Positions 24,904 to 34,139 are shown, counted from the stretch's first letter. The stretch is 64,000 nucleotides of DNA from Podarcis raffonei (GCF_027172205.1 NC_070611.1:59515979-59579978), one strand, 5' to 3'. A program made the numbers and translations. The notes: generated by a model from the letters alone, not told the origin.

Positions 24904-26106
24904 TACACAGATGGATTGTGCTCCAAATGGACTCATAGGCCACAGGAAGCGGCTGTAGCTCAGTGGTAGAGCTGATGCTTTATATGCAGAAGGTCCTAGG
25001 TTCAATCCCCAGCATCTCCAGGTAAGGCTTGGAAGAGATTTCTACTTGAAACATTGCTGTGGCAATGTTCTTGTAAGTAAATTGCTCACCTAAACTATGG
25101 TTGGAGATGAACTTTGTTTTTATGCAGCATTCACACAGACTATGTGCCCCAATATCCATTAAAGATTTTAATAGGTCTGAAGCTCCAATATAAGAGAAAT
25201 AGAAAGCTATCATTTGCATATTTTCCAATACAGTGGTACCTCGGGTTAAGTACTTAATTCGTTCCAGAGGTCCCTACTTAACCTGAAACTGTTCTTAACC
25301 TGAAGCACCACTTTAGCTAATGGGGCCTCCTGCTGCCGCCGTGCCGCCAGAGCCCGATTTCTGTTCTTATCCTGAAGCAAAGTTCTTAACCTGAAGCACT
25401 ATTTCTGGGTTAGCGGAGTATGTAACCTGAAGTGTATGTAACCTGAAGCATATGTAACCCGAGGTACCACTGTACCCTACTTTAAAAGACTTGAAAAATG
25501 ATTCCACAGCACTAACATGAGAAGTAAGCTTCCGCCTGCTGTCTTTTAAGGAGCAAGCATATCTCTGTGCTTGACAATGTATGATGTCAGGCGACCGACT
25601 AGTGGGTGTGGTTTGCCCAACATGGTCTCACAGGCCAAATCAGAGACCTGACAGGCGTAATAAGACCTAACAGCCACAGGTTCCCCACTCCTGTTATACA
25701 GAATCTTCCAGTATAATCACATGAGCCTCTGTAAAAGTTCACTTAATACAACACCCGGAGAGATGCCATAAGAATGCAAGTTGGAATTACTACCTTTGGG
25801 CATCTTTTGTAAGATGCTGAAAACATTACTTTGATCAATGAGGTGTTTGGCTTTGAAGAAATGCATGCTGGGTGGAAACAGTCCTGTTTTCATAGCTTCA
25901 GCTACTTCCTTCTCTTTGAGATGCATGAGCTTCTTATTGGCATCTTCTTCAAGTTCTGTTAGCACAAGGTTTCCACCTACACGACTGGCATTCTCCTTTT
26001 CAATTAGTAAGTCCCGCTCATTCCATAATGGCATGGATACACAAAGAGAAACCCAACTGAAAACGATGATCACTGGCCATTTAGTTCTCTGAGCTACTTG
26101 AGACAT
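7678..26106 (-). CDS. ADA2: Adenosine deaminase 2, complete coding span (9 coding exons)
   Basis: ADA2 is a secreted, zinc-dependent deaminase that turns adenosine and deoxyadenosine into inosines outside the cell. Coding exons on the minus strand: 26106-25794, 23473-23248, 19188-18978, 16694-16567, 14638-14548, 13583-13475, 10263-10106, 9047-8845, 7774-7678. They total 1536 nt, or 511 residues plus stop, which is the length I recall for human ADA2. All introns are GT-AG and every phase joins. Visible motifs: a hydrophobic signal peptide at about residues 9-24, HLHD (109-112), HAGET (355-359), IGHG (381-384), SNQ (410-412) and SSDDP (438-442), the expected metal and catalytic set. Glycosylation sequons NAS (124), NLT in exon 4 and NTS (377) match sites known in human ADA2. 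No stop or frameshift was seen. The gene is probably functional; 5' untranslated exon(s) were not located. Confidence 0.96.
8530..8835 (+). mobile_element. CR1/L3-type LINE 3' end next to an ADA2 exon
   Basis: gtatgtggaatgctctccac (encoding the WNAL block), then ttttatattgtaattatatg, ctgtaaaccaccctgagatc and an AATTAATTAATT tail. It ends within about 10 bp of the donor of ADA2 coding exon 8 on the other strand. Confidence 0.75.
8845..9047 (-). CDS. ADA2: ADA2 eighth coding exon (SSDDP motif)
   Basis: Acceptor ctcttcaag, donor gtaagt. It encodes [20 protein letters not shown] through [20 protein letters not shown] to [10 protein letters not shown]. The paired Asp residues (440-441) are the metal and substrate ligands of the family. 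This is the most conserved exon against human ADA2. A CR1 tail ends a few bases beyond the donor. Confidence 0.96.
9118..9335 (+). mobile_element. CR1/L3-type LINE 3' end
   Basis: ctttaggcaccaagcaaaaa, ttttatattgtaagcagttc and cagatgaagggtggtataga followed by an AACAACAAC tail. In ADA2 intron 8 (between coding exons 7 and 8). Confidence 0.7.
9505..9745 (-). mobile_element. tRNA-derived SINE, reverse orientation
   Basis: On the minus strand it begins tgccagtgtcgtgtagtggt, has a B box-like ggtttgattcc and continues to ccaaactcttc. It shares head structure with the SINE at 2918 but has a different body. Confidence 0.65.
10106..10263 (-). CDS. ADA2: ADA2 seventh coding exon (IGHG motif)
   Basis: Acceptor tatcactcag, donor gtactg. 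It encodes [20 protein letters not shown], then [20 protein letters not shown], then [13 protein letters not shown]. The His of IGHG and the SNQ stretch belong to the active site. The NTS sequon matches human N378. Confidence 0.95.
10678..10800 (+). mobile_element. Mariner-type MITE, other subfamily, 5' part
   Basis: Starts CAGTGGTACCTTGGTTTTTG and carries ggttttcgaatgccgaaaac and cccggaagtaactgc, a subfamily distinct from the ttaacctgaag type. The right end was not found, so it is likely truncated. In ADA2 intron 6 (between coding exons 6 and 7). Confidence 0.6.
12016..12261 (-). mobile_element. 5'-truncated tRNA-SINE with perfect 12-bp target duplication
   Basis: Same family on the minus strand, lacking the tRNA head. 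Flanked by CACTTTTCCTTA at 12004-12015 and 12262-12273. It sits inside an older repeat whose halves (cctattttccagggacatcc / tgtccctattttcattgg) continue on both sides. Lies in ADA2 intron 6 (between coding exons 6 and 7). Confidence 0.9.
13019..13047. repeat. (CA)n microsatellite
   Basis: About 14 CA units; a shorter GT run lies at 9099-9115. Confidence 0.93.
13080..13256 (+). mobile_element. CR1 LINE 3' end
   Basis: gaaggtgatggactctcctt, gaggctggatgaccacct and ggttccttccaactc before cttctatat, a CR1 3' end in ADA2 intron 6. Confidence 0.7.
13475..13583 (-). CDS. ADA2: ADA2 sixth coding exon (HAGET motif)
   Basis: Acceptor ccttctcag, donor gtaagt. It encodes [19 protein letters not shown] followed by [17 protein letters not shown]; the His and Glu of HAGE are catalytic residues of the deaminase family. 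The last base begins a split codon which, with the next exon, gives Asn (AAC) where human ADA2 has Asp (HAGETDW); a conservative change just beyond the catalytic Glu. Confidence 0.95.
14548..14638 (-). CDS. ADA2: ADA2 fifth coding exon
   Basis: Short exon (91 nt) between acceptor ttttcag and donor gtaatc. It reads [20 protein letters not shown] and ends [10 protein letters not shown], matching human [20 protein letters not shown] / FPTVVAGFDL. It was found by reading the sequence and phase matching, as it is too short to stand out as an ORF. Confidence 0.94.
15118..15245. mobile_element. hAT-like MITE fragment
   Basis: Contains ggtgaggaacctccagtg and the segment with gatgtcaggtgtgg, resembling short hAT-derived repeats of amniotes that end in variants of GGGGAACCTGTGG. 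A related block in opposite orientation is at about 25565-25700. Family assignment is tentative. Confidence 0.4.
16567..16694 (-). CDS. ADA2: ADA2 fourth coding exon
   Basis: Acceptor tgcccacag, donor gtaagg. It encodes [20 protein letters not shown] through IIYTAHR (residues 251-292 plus two bases), matching human VYELSGEHHDEEWSV to IIYSDHR. The phase-2 end joins the AGA codon completed by the next exon. Confidence 0.95.
17170..17330 (-). mobile_element. CR1 LINE 3' end, reverse
   Basis: catagaatcatggaactgga and gggaccccaagggtcat are the inverted CR1 3' end, then the body to ggagaaccatcttcc. In ADA2 intron 4 (between coding exons 3 and 4). Confidence 0.72.
18925..18969. repeat. (GGAA)n microsatellite at an ADA2 splice donor
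   Basis: About ten GGAA units whose end lies within 10 bases of the donor of ADA2 coding exon 3 (exon end 18978). On the gene strand it is (TTCC)n. Confidence 0.95.
18978..19188 (-). CDS. ADA2: ADA2 third coding exon
   Basis: Acceptor acctccag, donor gtaatc. It encodes [18 protein letters not shown] through [17 protein letters not shown] (residues 180-250), matching the human stretch LLRNFTLVTQHPE to YEDNVLYMEIRAQLLP. The donor departs from gtaagt, and a long pyrimidine (TTCC)n tract, read on the gene strand, starts only a few bases into the intron (18925-18969). Confidence 0.95.
19546..19690 (-). mobile_element. CR1-type LINE 3' tail, reverse
   Basis: atttatttatagcccacctt, ccaccaagtggtctcagaat, then an A-rich stretch with caataaaaatatg. 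In ADA2 intron 3 (between coding exons 2 and 3). Confidence 0.6.
19960..20146. mobile_element. Palindromic MITE, AGAATCCTGGGAA type
   Basis: Carries cccagagaatcctgggaatt and its inverted partner cctaggattctttgggga, with cacatttaaagtac and gtgctttaagagtac near the ends. Confidence 0.65.
22540..23080 (-). mobile_element. CR1 reverse-transcriptase fragment
   Basis: On the minus strand the motif [12 protein letters not shown] (near 22690-22660) is recognisable as the CR1 RT block K-x-x-P-x-NYRPVSLTS. The remainder matches the CR1 region before it. Several disruptions; old. In ADA2 intron 3 (between coding exons 2 and 3). Confidence 0.7.
23248..23473 (-). CDS. ADA2: ADA2 second coding exon (HLHD motif, receptor-binding insert)
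   Basis: Acceptor ttccacag, donor gtaggt. Residues 105-179 begin GGVLHLHDY; the two histidines of HLHD are zinc ligands in the adenosine deaminase superfamily. NCYICFTP followed by a later Cys (DCSEW) matches the disulphide-bonded putative receptor-binding insert peculiar to ADA2/ADGF. The NAS sequon at residue 124 matches human N127. The sequon NVTEF of human ADA2 is DITGF here, so that site is absent. Confidence 0.95.
23560..24240 (+). mobile_element. Solo LTR fossil (ERV-like) in ADA2 intron 2
   Basis: Arranged like a retroviral LTR: a U3-like part with an imperfect repeat of a 27-base block (near 23655 and 23713), TATA box in ggtataaaaatgc (about 24042), AATAAA (about 24130), then a U5-like tail with tctcggtcctggggacgcgg. 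Read in the direction opposite to ADA2. No internal retroviral sequence adjoins it. The ends and target duplication could not be fixed. Confidence 0.55.
24863..24901. repeat. (TA)n microsatellite
   Basis: About 19 TA units, with a (GT)n run at 24649-24671 a little to the left. In ADA2 intron 2. Confidence 0.95.
24947..25060 (+). mobile_element. SINE with well-preserved tRNA head
   Basis: ctgtagctcagtggtagagc (A box) and ggttcaatccccagc (B box) are followed by the SINE body catctccaggtaaggc. It is not a tRNA gene because the 3' acceptor half is missing. Lies in ADA2 intron 2. Confidence 0.75.
25231..25472 (+). mobile_element. Mariner/Tigger-like MITE, full copy
   Basis: Begins CAGTGGTACCTCGGGTTAAG and ends in the inverse GAGGTACCACTG, with TA on both sides (25229-25230, 25473-25474). 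The interior is made of repeats of ttcttaacctgaagc. Non-autonomous and one of five copies of this family here. Lies in ADA2 intron 2. Confidence 0.9.
25565..25700. mobile_element. hAT-like MITE fragment
   Basis: Contains gatgtcaggcgaccgac, gtgggtgtggtttgcc and ends gccacaggttccccactcct, the inverted form of the type seen at 15118. It sits about 95 bp beyond the donor of the first ADA2 coding exon, in intron 2. Confidence 0.45.
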
Positions 26107-26122
26107 CACTTGAGGGATGCAC
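25794..26122 (-). CDS. ADA2: ADA2 first coding exon (signal peptide, N-terminal helices)
   Basis: The acceptor ttttctag precedes base 26122. 16 untranslated bases follow, then ATG at 26106-26104, so translation starts in the second or a later exon, as in human ADA2. A GTG lies further upstream in the same frame but belongs to the intron/acceptor. Residues 1-104 include the signal peptide ([16 protein letters not shown]) and the dimer-forming N-terminal helices with RVGGNLVL and [15 protein letters not shown], both close to human ADA2. The exon ends in MPK plus one base of a Gly codon, with donor gtagta. Confidence 0.93.
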
Positions 26123-26409
26123 CTAGAAAACACAGATGCAAAAATAAATGATAAAAATTAAACACACTATAGGTGCAAAATAGGGCCAATGAGAGGTATT
26201 GCCTGAGAAGAGTTCAAGGGACCACACAGAGAGGCCAGGAAGGCCATATTTGGAACCCTGCCTCACGTTCACCAAACCTGCCTTTAAGCGGTGCATTGAT
26301 TACAATACACACAATGCCATGGGTAACAAATCTGGATTTAATACTCAGTATTTAGGTAATTAGAAGATATATATCCCATTTTTTAGAGTAAACTCTTTCA
26401 AGGCAGTTT

Positions 26410-26561
26410 GTGCCGGAAGTGGCTTAGTCATGCTGCCCACATGACCCAGAAAGCTGTCTGTGGACAAATGCTGGCTCCCTTGGCCTGAAAGCGAAATGAG
26501 CGCTGCAACCCCATAGTTGCCTTTGACCGGTCTTAACTGTTCAGGGGTCCTTTACCTTTTA
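26410..26561 (+). mobile_element. tRNA-SINE 3' fragment
   Basis: 3' half of the same family (ggaagtggcttagtcatgct to ttcaggggtcctttacct), with decay. It lies just upstream of ADA2's first coding exon and splits a CR1-like tail. Confidence 0.75.
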
Positions 26562-26830
26562 CAATAAAATACAGAAATGCAATAAAAATTTAAAAGCAAT
26601 GAATACAAAAGATACAATGAAAATAAAATACTGGAAAGTCAGCAACTAATAAAACAGGCAGCCCACCAAACATTGCTAAAATGTAATCAAAACCAATAGC
26701 AAGAGCAAGGTAACAATAATGAATTAAAAAAACATCAAGGGAAAGTTGGCAAAAAGGATGTATCTTCAATATCTTTCTGAAAGCCCTGTAGGGTTGTGGT
26801 CTGGCAGAGTAGTGTTAACCACATGTGAGA
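26560..26830 (-). mobile_element. CR1-like LINE 3' region, reverse
   Basis: An A-rich tail with acaataaaatacagaaatgc, followed by ggatgtatcttcaatatctt and gaaagccctgtagggttgtg. It resembles the reverse of a CR1/L3 end and is interrupted at its left by a SINE fragment. Confidence 0.5.
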
Positions 26831-27329
26831 GGGCTTGGGATTTAAGTACATTTCCCCCTCATCGTCTATTGTGTCCTCACATATACTTCAATATTTGGGC
26901 TCCTTCTTAATGTATCTCATGGCTACTACTTATTGCAACAACATTCTGCTATCCTCTGCCCACCCTACAGTCTAGAGAGCAGCAACCTGATCTTGTGGCA
27001 AAGAGCCTTGGGAAAACTGACTCAGTCAGGAGCAAGCACACTGCATTTATAGAAAACTCACTCTGCTTGTAGTGAAAGATTACATGATAGCCTCACACAA
27101 AAACACACCTGCAATTCACTTACTGTTGACTTTTCCTTGCATATAGCATGCAAAAGGCTTTCACAAGCAGAAAGTCAGAGCCCAGTCAGCAAATAGAAAA
27201 GCAGGTTGGTGCTACAAAACTGTTCTAATACGGGACAAATGAAACAGAACCTATTCTAATTCCACTGTAAATAGTTAATTGTCCCTGTATTTAAGACACA
27301 CACCACTGCTCAAGCAAGGGAAGACAGTG

Positions 27330-27440
27330 TACACACCATATATTTAAAGCACACTCTCCAAAGTATCATGGGAACTACAATTTCCAGCGCCCTTAACAAA
27401 CTGCAGTTCCTAGATTTCGAGGGGGGGCATGTTTTAAAGG
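27330..27440. mobile_element. Palindromic MITE, AGAATCCTGGGAA type, decayed
   Basis: Contains tatttaaagcacactctcca, atcatgggaactacaa, the inverse agttcctagatttcgag, and gttttaaaggtgtgg at the right. Same family as 19960-20146. Confidence 0.55.
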
Positions 27441-27559
27441 TGTGGTGTTTATGAAGAGTTAGGGCAAAGAGGAACTACTGTTTACATATACGCTTATGTA
27501 AGAGTCCTATTAAATGCAGTGAGACTTACTTACATGTACAAAATTAGGATGTATGGAAA

Positions 27560-27850
27560 CATCACTTCAAACAGTCATGGCTGCACCCAAAGAATCCTAG
27601 GAACTGCAATTTATTAAAGATGCTGAGAGTTCTTAGGAGTCCCCGGTTCCCGTCGCAGAGCTACAATTATCACAGCTCCCAAGGAAGAGAGATTGATTGC
27701 TAAACTACTCTTCAAACTGTAGCTTTGTGAGGGGAAATAAGTGTTTCCTAACAGCTCTCAGTTCCTTTAACAAAGTACATTTCCCAAGATTCTTTAGGGG
27801 AAGCTATGACTGTTTAAAGTGGCATAATTCTGCTTTAAATGTGTAGTGGG
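27560..27850. mobile_element. Palindromic MITE pair, AGAATCCTAGGAA type
   Basis: About 290 bp with caaagaatcctaggaactgc at the left and cccaagattctttagggg at the right, ending gctttaaatgtgtag. Longer than the other copies, so either a full-length relative or two joined copies. Confidence 0.5.
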
Positions 27851-28089
27851 GACGGGGCCTTAGTGCTATGGGCACATCAGTCCCAATCCAGTGCAGGAAG
27901 AAATGCCTTGCTAGTCTCTGGCACTTTTCTGTCTTAAAAAAGGGAAACATGGGTGCACCCTCACTCTCCTAGGAATCGAGAGAGAGTAAAAGTGGGGTAG
28001 AAAAATAAAGGATTAATAAACAAAGGATATTTTATATTTTGGTTTATGCTGCTGTTGCTTTTATTTTGTAAGGATTTCATGGAATCCCT

Positions 28090-28236
28090 CAATGTGTCTG
28101 GCTGTTAACCAGAGGTTTGGTGATTGAACCTACCTAGGGGGATGCTTGTTGGCAGGATTCCTGCATTGCATGGGGCTGGACTAAATGACCCTTGGAGTCC
28201 CTTCCCACTCTACATTTCTATGATTCTATGTTTTGT
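28090..28236 (+). mobile_element. CR1 LINE 3' end
   Basis: ggattcctgcattgcatggg, gctggactaaatgacc and ctatgattctatg mark a CR1 3' end. Confidence 0.75.
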
Positions 28237-29755
28237 CTAAAGAAGTAAACAAGGTGCAAACAGAGGGCAGAGTTATGTCAGTCACCATCACCAATGATGT
28301 TATGGGCACTAGCCAATAGGCATCCATAATGGCACTTACACAACCAGAGTCCAAACTGCACAGACTATTGCATCATATATATGAGCCATGGGCCGTCAGA
28401 GTAGTTTACACCACTTAAATTTTGTTTGTTAAAACAAGTCATTATATAAAATGATCTCCATGTACTTGAACTTTCAGAAGTTGTGATTTCCCATAAGTGT
28501 TCTGAGCAGGCTATAGTAAAGGCCTGCCATGAACATTATATTCTGACTTGTTAATCACTATCACAGTCTGCCTATTTTACACTGATTTGTAATACACTCC
28601 TAAAGAAGTTCCAGGAAGAATAAACAATACAAATATATGATTGCGGTTGGAGCCTGGACAAACCAGGCAGGAATTCTTAAACTAATATAGTAAATATTTT
28701 TATGGATTTACTCATCCAGAGGTTCTAATCGCTAAATTAAAAAAACCCCAAATCCCTGCAATTAATAATCCTTCAACTAGGTTCTATCAGATGCTCCTAG
28801 AAATATGTTTCCTGTAGCATGTTCCCATTTATGGAATGGAACTTCATCTGCAGGTAGACAAAACCTGGGACATTCCATCTCAGGATGCATTTCCAGGGGC
28901 TTATTTGTGCTAAACAGGGTTGATAATGAGCACTTTAGGCATATCATTTATTGCTTGAGAACAACAGTCAGGACTAGATCAGCCCCCGCTCCCTTTCTTA
29001 TTCTAAGCTGTGCTTTATTTTGCTAAGCTTCTCTGCTGCTGACACAGGAATCTCACCCACCCAGAATAAGCTAACAAAGAGCAAAAAAAGTCCTTTTGAA
29101 GTTGGCAAGGCTAGGCTGGGCAGGGTTGCAGCATTGTTGCTATAGACAAGACCTCTGAAGATCCCTGTTCTATATGACAACAGAAGCCATTTTTTGCCTC
29201 CTTCCACTCTGACCCCGCTCAGAGGATCTTAACAATTGCTACCTGCTGGCATGCAACACAAGAGGGCCAAGGGAGCTTGACACAAAGACCTCTTTCACAT
29301 GATGAGCTTGCCCTAGAGCAGCCAGGCCTGGAGGAGGCTGAGTGAATAGTGCCCCCCCCTTTCCAATCTTCCTGCCTTGCATTTCAATCAAAGTCAACAC
29401 AATCAGTTGGAAATCTTCCATACCCTGCAGCTTCTACTCTGTATCCTCCATCCTCCTACCTGCCATCACCTGGTTACCAGTTTGGCATTAAGGGAAGCAT
29501 GTGTTCTCATAAATACTAGTGAAAGCCAAAGGGCCTGGGGGATACCAAACTAGTAACAGAAGATAGGTAGAGGGGTCAACATGCAGCACCTTTGAGCTAG
29601 GCAAATTAGCATATAACAAGGGTGGGGGAACTGGATCACTAGATGTTGCCAGACTAGAAGGCTGGTGGGAGTCAAACATCTGATGGCCCATGGGTTCCCC
29701 ACATCTGGTAAGGAAAGGAAAGGAAATGTAAGCTATAGCCTCACTGGGTATATCT

Positions 29756-30036
29756 ACAGAGCCTAGGGCTTGCCGATCAGAAGGTCGACGGGGCGAGCTC
29801 CCGTTGCTTGGTCCCTGCTCTGTCAACTTAGCAGTTTGAAAGCACATCAAAGTGCGGGAAGGTAAACGGCATTTCCGTGCACTGCTCTGGTTCGCCAGAA
29901 GTGGCTTAGTCATGCTGGCCACATGACCCAGAAGCTGTACGCCAGCTCCCTCGGCCAATAAAGCAAGATGAGCGCCGCAACCCCAGAGTCATCCATGACT
30001 GGACCTAATGGTCAGGGGTCCCTTTACCTTTACCTT
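29756..30036 (+). mobile_element. tRNA-SINE, partial head plus body
   Basis: From acagagcctagggcttgccg through gtggcttagtcatgctggcc to ggtccctttacctttacctt. Same family as 3549-3905, with an internal deletion before gggaaggtaaacgg. Confidence 0.82.
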
Positions 30037-31069
30037 CACACAGGTATGAGGAACTTCCCAACTTCTATCAGTCCCAGCCACCATGGCCAATGATCAGGGA
30101 TGATGGGAGTTAGACTCCAACATCAGAAGGGCCACAGGTGATCCCCAACTCTGCACAGGAGACATAAACTGGTTTAACAGCCATTCGCTGTCCCTGGGAA
30201 CCCTAGGAGCTGTAGTTCTGAGATGCAAGCCAGTTCTAGAAGAGAACACTTTAGAACACATTCAGCAATTACCATGATCTCCTGATGAAATCCATGACTG
30301 TAAAATGGGTATAAGTGAAAACAGGTCCTTAGACCTGGGGGTGGGAAAGGTAGAGCAGATTAGTTGCATCCCACAATTGCTTCCTGCTCGTCTTCTGGAA
30401 ACGGTAGAGCACTCCAAAAGTCAAGTTCAGGTTCATAAGTTTATTGTTCTAGCCAAAGCCATGACTAACTTGTTGCAATAGCATTTATAAGATAATAAAG
30501 AAAATAGATTCCTAATATAAGCCTACATCCATGATGTAAGAGAGAAAAGATGACAGAGACACCAACAAGCTTAAATATAGCTTGATGTTTGTAAGCCATA
30601 TTGGGGAAAGTAATTTTGAAAGCCTGAAAAGGGCTATTATAGCTTATCCTAGGCACCTGAGGAACTTTATAGATGAGCAGGGATTTTTAATGCAGGTGCA
30701 CAGAATGAGGAAGTAGTTTTGTGATACCTGTTTGTTCCTTGTTCATAATGATGTCATATTTCTGATCAATCATTTAAAAAAGCACATGAGGTGTTTTCAA
30801 AAAATACACTCAGTGCTCTTAAATGTTTCTAGGTTGTTGGGTTGGTTTTTCATTAGTTTTTTTTTCTATTTAACACTGAATGTATTCAAGCAATTTGGAC
30901 CTTGCTGAATTGGCTACTCTGCCTGACAGGAAACTCTGCTTCCAAAAAGTTAAGTGCAGGCTGTTCCTCAAAAGCTTTAAGCACAGGCAGTTCAACTCTG
31001 CTGAGATGTTTTGATTTAGGACCTGAAACGTACAAAGCACGCACTCTACTAATAAAAAGATAGAGAAGC

Positions 31070-31222
31070 TCAGTGGCGTAGCTGCAAAAGCAACAATTTC
31101 GTTCAATCTCCAGGAAGGGCTGGGAGAAGACGCCTGTGCGAGACTCTGGAAAACCTCTTTGTGGACAATGCTGAGTTAGCTGGATCAATGATCTGATTCT
31201 GTATAAGGTAGCTTCATATGTT
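31070..31222 (+). mobile_element. SINE, same family as 24947, decayed head
   Basis: gaagctcagtggcgtagctg, aatctccaggaagggctg and the typical 3' end gattctgtataaggtagctt catatgttcc. A reverse-facing head of a similar SINE seems to lie at about 31010-31055. Confidence 0.6.
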
Positions 31223-31700
31223 CCTTGCTGGCTGGTACCTAGCAAGTTATATGTTAGGTTCTTAAATAAAACCAGCAATGTCCCACTCTCCCAGAACCAG
31301 AACTACTCACTGTAGTTGCCCTATTTCCAAAAGTGAAAATCCGGATACAAAATTTTGCACAAAGTTGTTGAGCTTTTTTTTGCCAAGATCTGCAAGGATT
31401 GCATGCCCTTGTTGCTTGTTGCTCTGATAATTATAGGAAAGCTGCAGATTGCACAGTACAGATCTATTTTGATCACTTCTGGCTTGTGAGCACATTATAG
31501 CCACTGTGTGCTCTGCCACTGCTCTGAGCCCCTCATTGTTTCACTTGGTGATTCCTGCCCCCCATAAGGTTTTTGCACACACAAGCCAGAAAGCATCCCG
31601 GAAAGTGGGTCTGTTTCTAGATACGGATAGAGCTTAAAGTTAGCGACCTTCCAGACAACTGGCTTGTTGTAAAGAAAAATGGTGCAGACTGTTGCATGTA

Positions 31701-31923
31701 CAGTGGTACCTCAAGTTAAGAACTTAATTCGTTCTGGAGGTCCGTTCTTAACCTGAAACTGTTCTTAACCTGAGGTACCACTTTAGCTAATGGGGCTTCC
31801 TGCTGCCGCTGCGCCGCCACGCGATTTCTGTTCTCATCCTGAAGCAAAGTTCTTAACCTGAGATACTATTTCTGGGTTAGTGGAGTCTGTAACCTGAAGC
31901 ATCTGTAACCCGAGGTACCACTG
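31701..31923 (+). mobile_element. Mariner/Tigger-like MITE, full copy
   Basis: Same family as 25231-25472: terminal CAGTGGTACCTC and GAGGTACCACTG, TA duplications at 31699-31700 and 31924-31925, slightly shortened interior. Confidence 0.9.
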
Positions 31924-32159
31924 TATTCCATTATGGTAGTTTTTGTGGCAGAGAAACCACATTTCCTGCAGCGTTTTATTGCTGAGGTCCCCTCCCCTCA
32001 CATCACCCTTTGCTTGCACTTGCATTAGCTATATATGAGTGCTGCATGGACTGACTATGTGAGTGCCTGGCATACTACTGGAGATGAGGGGCATAATTTC
32101 TTTCCCCATGCTCTGCATCCCATTATGTATAATTTAAAAATGTTTGCCTTGATTCTCAG

Positions 32160-32161
<2 letters not shown>

Positions 32162-32211
<50 letters not shown>
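32162..32211. repeat. (GA)n microsatellite
   Basis: About 23 GA units. Confidence 0.95.
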
Positions 32212-32213
<2 letters not shown>

Positions 32214-32568
32214 ACTAGGGCCTGTGCCCAACTGCTCACCAACCTCTCCCCCCCATTACAGCTCACCCAGCTTCCCTCAACCCCCTTAACGCTTGCCCAA
32301 ACCACGAACAACATCCAGTCCTCTGTCAGCTCCCTGAGGCTGTCAGCGCTTCCCACCCCCTCCAGTTGGAGGTACCATTAGACAAGCATTTATGTAAGTG
32401 CCTACTATGTTCTCAGTGGCTGCCTGAAAACAGTTCTCAGTCAATAACAATTAAGGTGTAAGAATCTCCTCTCACATCAGAAACTCTGTGATCACCCTGT
32501 GATCTATTAGTTTAACCACCCCCCTTCTGCCCCTGCTGTAGAACCTGAAACCTCCTGCCTGCCAGTTA

Positions 32569-32926
32569 AAGGTAAAGGTAAAGGTACCCCTGCCCGTACG
32601 GGCCAGTCTTGACAGACTCTGGGGTTGTGCGCCCATCTCACTCAAGAGGCCGGGGGCAGCGCTGTCCGCAGACACTTCCGGGTCACGTGGCCAGCATGAC
32701 AAGCTGCATCTGGCGAGCCAGCGCAGCACACAGAACGCCGTTTACCTTCCCGTTGGTAAGCGGTCCCTATTTATCTACTTGCACCCGGGGGTGCTTTCGA
32801 ACTGCTAGGTTGGCAGGCGCTGGGACTGAGCAGCGGGAGCGCACCCCGCCGCGGGGATTCGAACCGCCGACCTTTCGATCGGCAAGCCCTAGGCGCTGAG
32901 GCTTTTACCCACAGCGCCACCCGCTG
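32569..32926 (-). mobile_element. tRNA-SINE, full length, with 9-bp target duplication
   Basis: Reverse orientation: the tail aaggtaaaggtaaaggtacc is at the left and the tRNA head cccacagcgccacccgc at the right, with an intact B box (gattcgaacc). Flanked by TGCCAGTTA at 32560-32568 and 32927-32935. The best-preserved copy of the family here. Confidence 0.92.
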
Positions 32927-34139
32927 TGCCAGTTAGGTAGGTATAAACCTCTTCCGCTGAAACAACATGAGAATGAAAACAAAATAAAAACTGACTGATA
33001 TTGATGCATTTGCATTAACCTTGTCTAAAGCCATTTGAGCAAATTAAGCCTCATCTTAGTATTTCCCTTTCTGTGTTTATTATTTCAGCTTGCACATCAA
33101 ACTAATCATTACTGATAATAATAATAATTATTATTATAATTATAATAATAAATATACAAAAACACCTACAACAGTTCCTGGCTCTGGGTAAAGTAGAAAT
33201 ATTTAGTCTTGGAAAGATAACCTGCGGTTGGCAAAACTCAGGCCAATAATAAAGCTCCTTCCAGCCTGAACCAGGCTCCCTAGCCTGCTAGCAAGTCCCC
33301 GAAGGGTTTTGCCAAGGCACTTAGAAGACAGGCACATCACAAGGCTTACTATCATGAGCAGTGGCAGGGGCACAGCTGCCCCATCCTAGGGGATGCTGCC
33401 TGCACATTAGCATGTGCAGCGACTAATGTCTTAGAGACCATTGCCAAAGCTCCTGCTGGCACACAGCAGGGCACTTGCATGAGTATATATATCAGCAAAC
33501 ATTGTGTGGCTCCATTAAAGCACTTCAGAAACCCTGTAGGATAATATACTGCTCTAACACATGCCGAGGGCATTCCCAGGGCCCTTGCAGAGACTAAGTC
33601 AGCCACACACACCCCAGGGCTCTGTCGAGGCCTCTGCTCCAAGCAAATTACTCTCTGGGTGCTGTTCATAGTATGGTTACAAACCTTTAAGGTAGAGTGT
33701 GAGGGAGACCTTTTATTTCCTTCCTCCTCTCAGCTGCTTTTGTCTGTCTCTGTCAGGCCATGCACAACAGCTGAGCAGATAAACAACTTGCCACCTGCTC
33801 CCACCTCCAACCCCGCCTCCCCTCTAAATCGGATACATTTCTCCACCCATTCACCCAAAGCCCAGCCCTTTCCCCCTCCTCTCCTGCAAAAAGTCTTCTG
33901 CCGCAACAATTTCTCTGTCGAGACTTCATGCTATCAGAGGTTGTAGATCTGTTGTCTGATGGCTGTAAAATCAGCTGCTGAAATTGAAGTTCATTTTGCT
34001 GATGTGGTTCAATGTTGACGTGGCATTTTGGTTGTGGAAATGCTCTCTCATTTGAGCAAGTGAAACTTACTTGAGGAAGACTATTCAAAAGATCAGATCT
34101 AGGCAGAATTGTCCGTTTTTGCAAAACAAGGTGAAATAT

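Larger units (their letters stand above)
26123..34139. other. Region upstream of the ADA2 coding exons
   Basis: ADA2 5' untranslated exon(s) and promoter are expected upstream on the minus strand, here or further up to about 59 kb, but no CpG island or clear donor could be tied to them. Repeats listed separately fill part of the span; 28240-29750 and 33000-34130 show nothing recognisable beyond a TAA microsatellite at about 33113-33152. Confidence 0.45.

Noticed and set aside
24947-25030. Apparent tRNA gene with A and B boxes
   Set aside because: The sequence runs into a known-style SINE body after the B box and lacks the 3' acceptor half, so it is a SINE head.
25838-26092. Plus-strand frame opposite the first ADA2 coding exon
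   Set aside because: It is the antisense of a conserved ADA2 exon; no independent support.
26107-26133. Extended N-terminus of ADA2 from a GTG at 26133
   Set aside because: A clear acceptor (ttttctag) lies in between and GTG is not a likely start; the ATG at 26106 fits the family.
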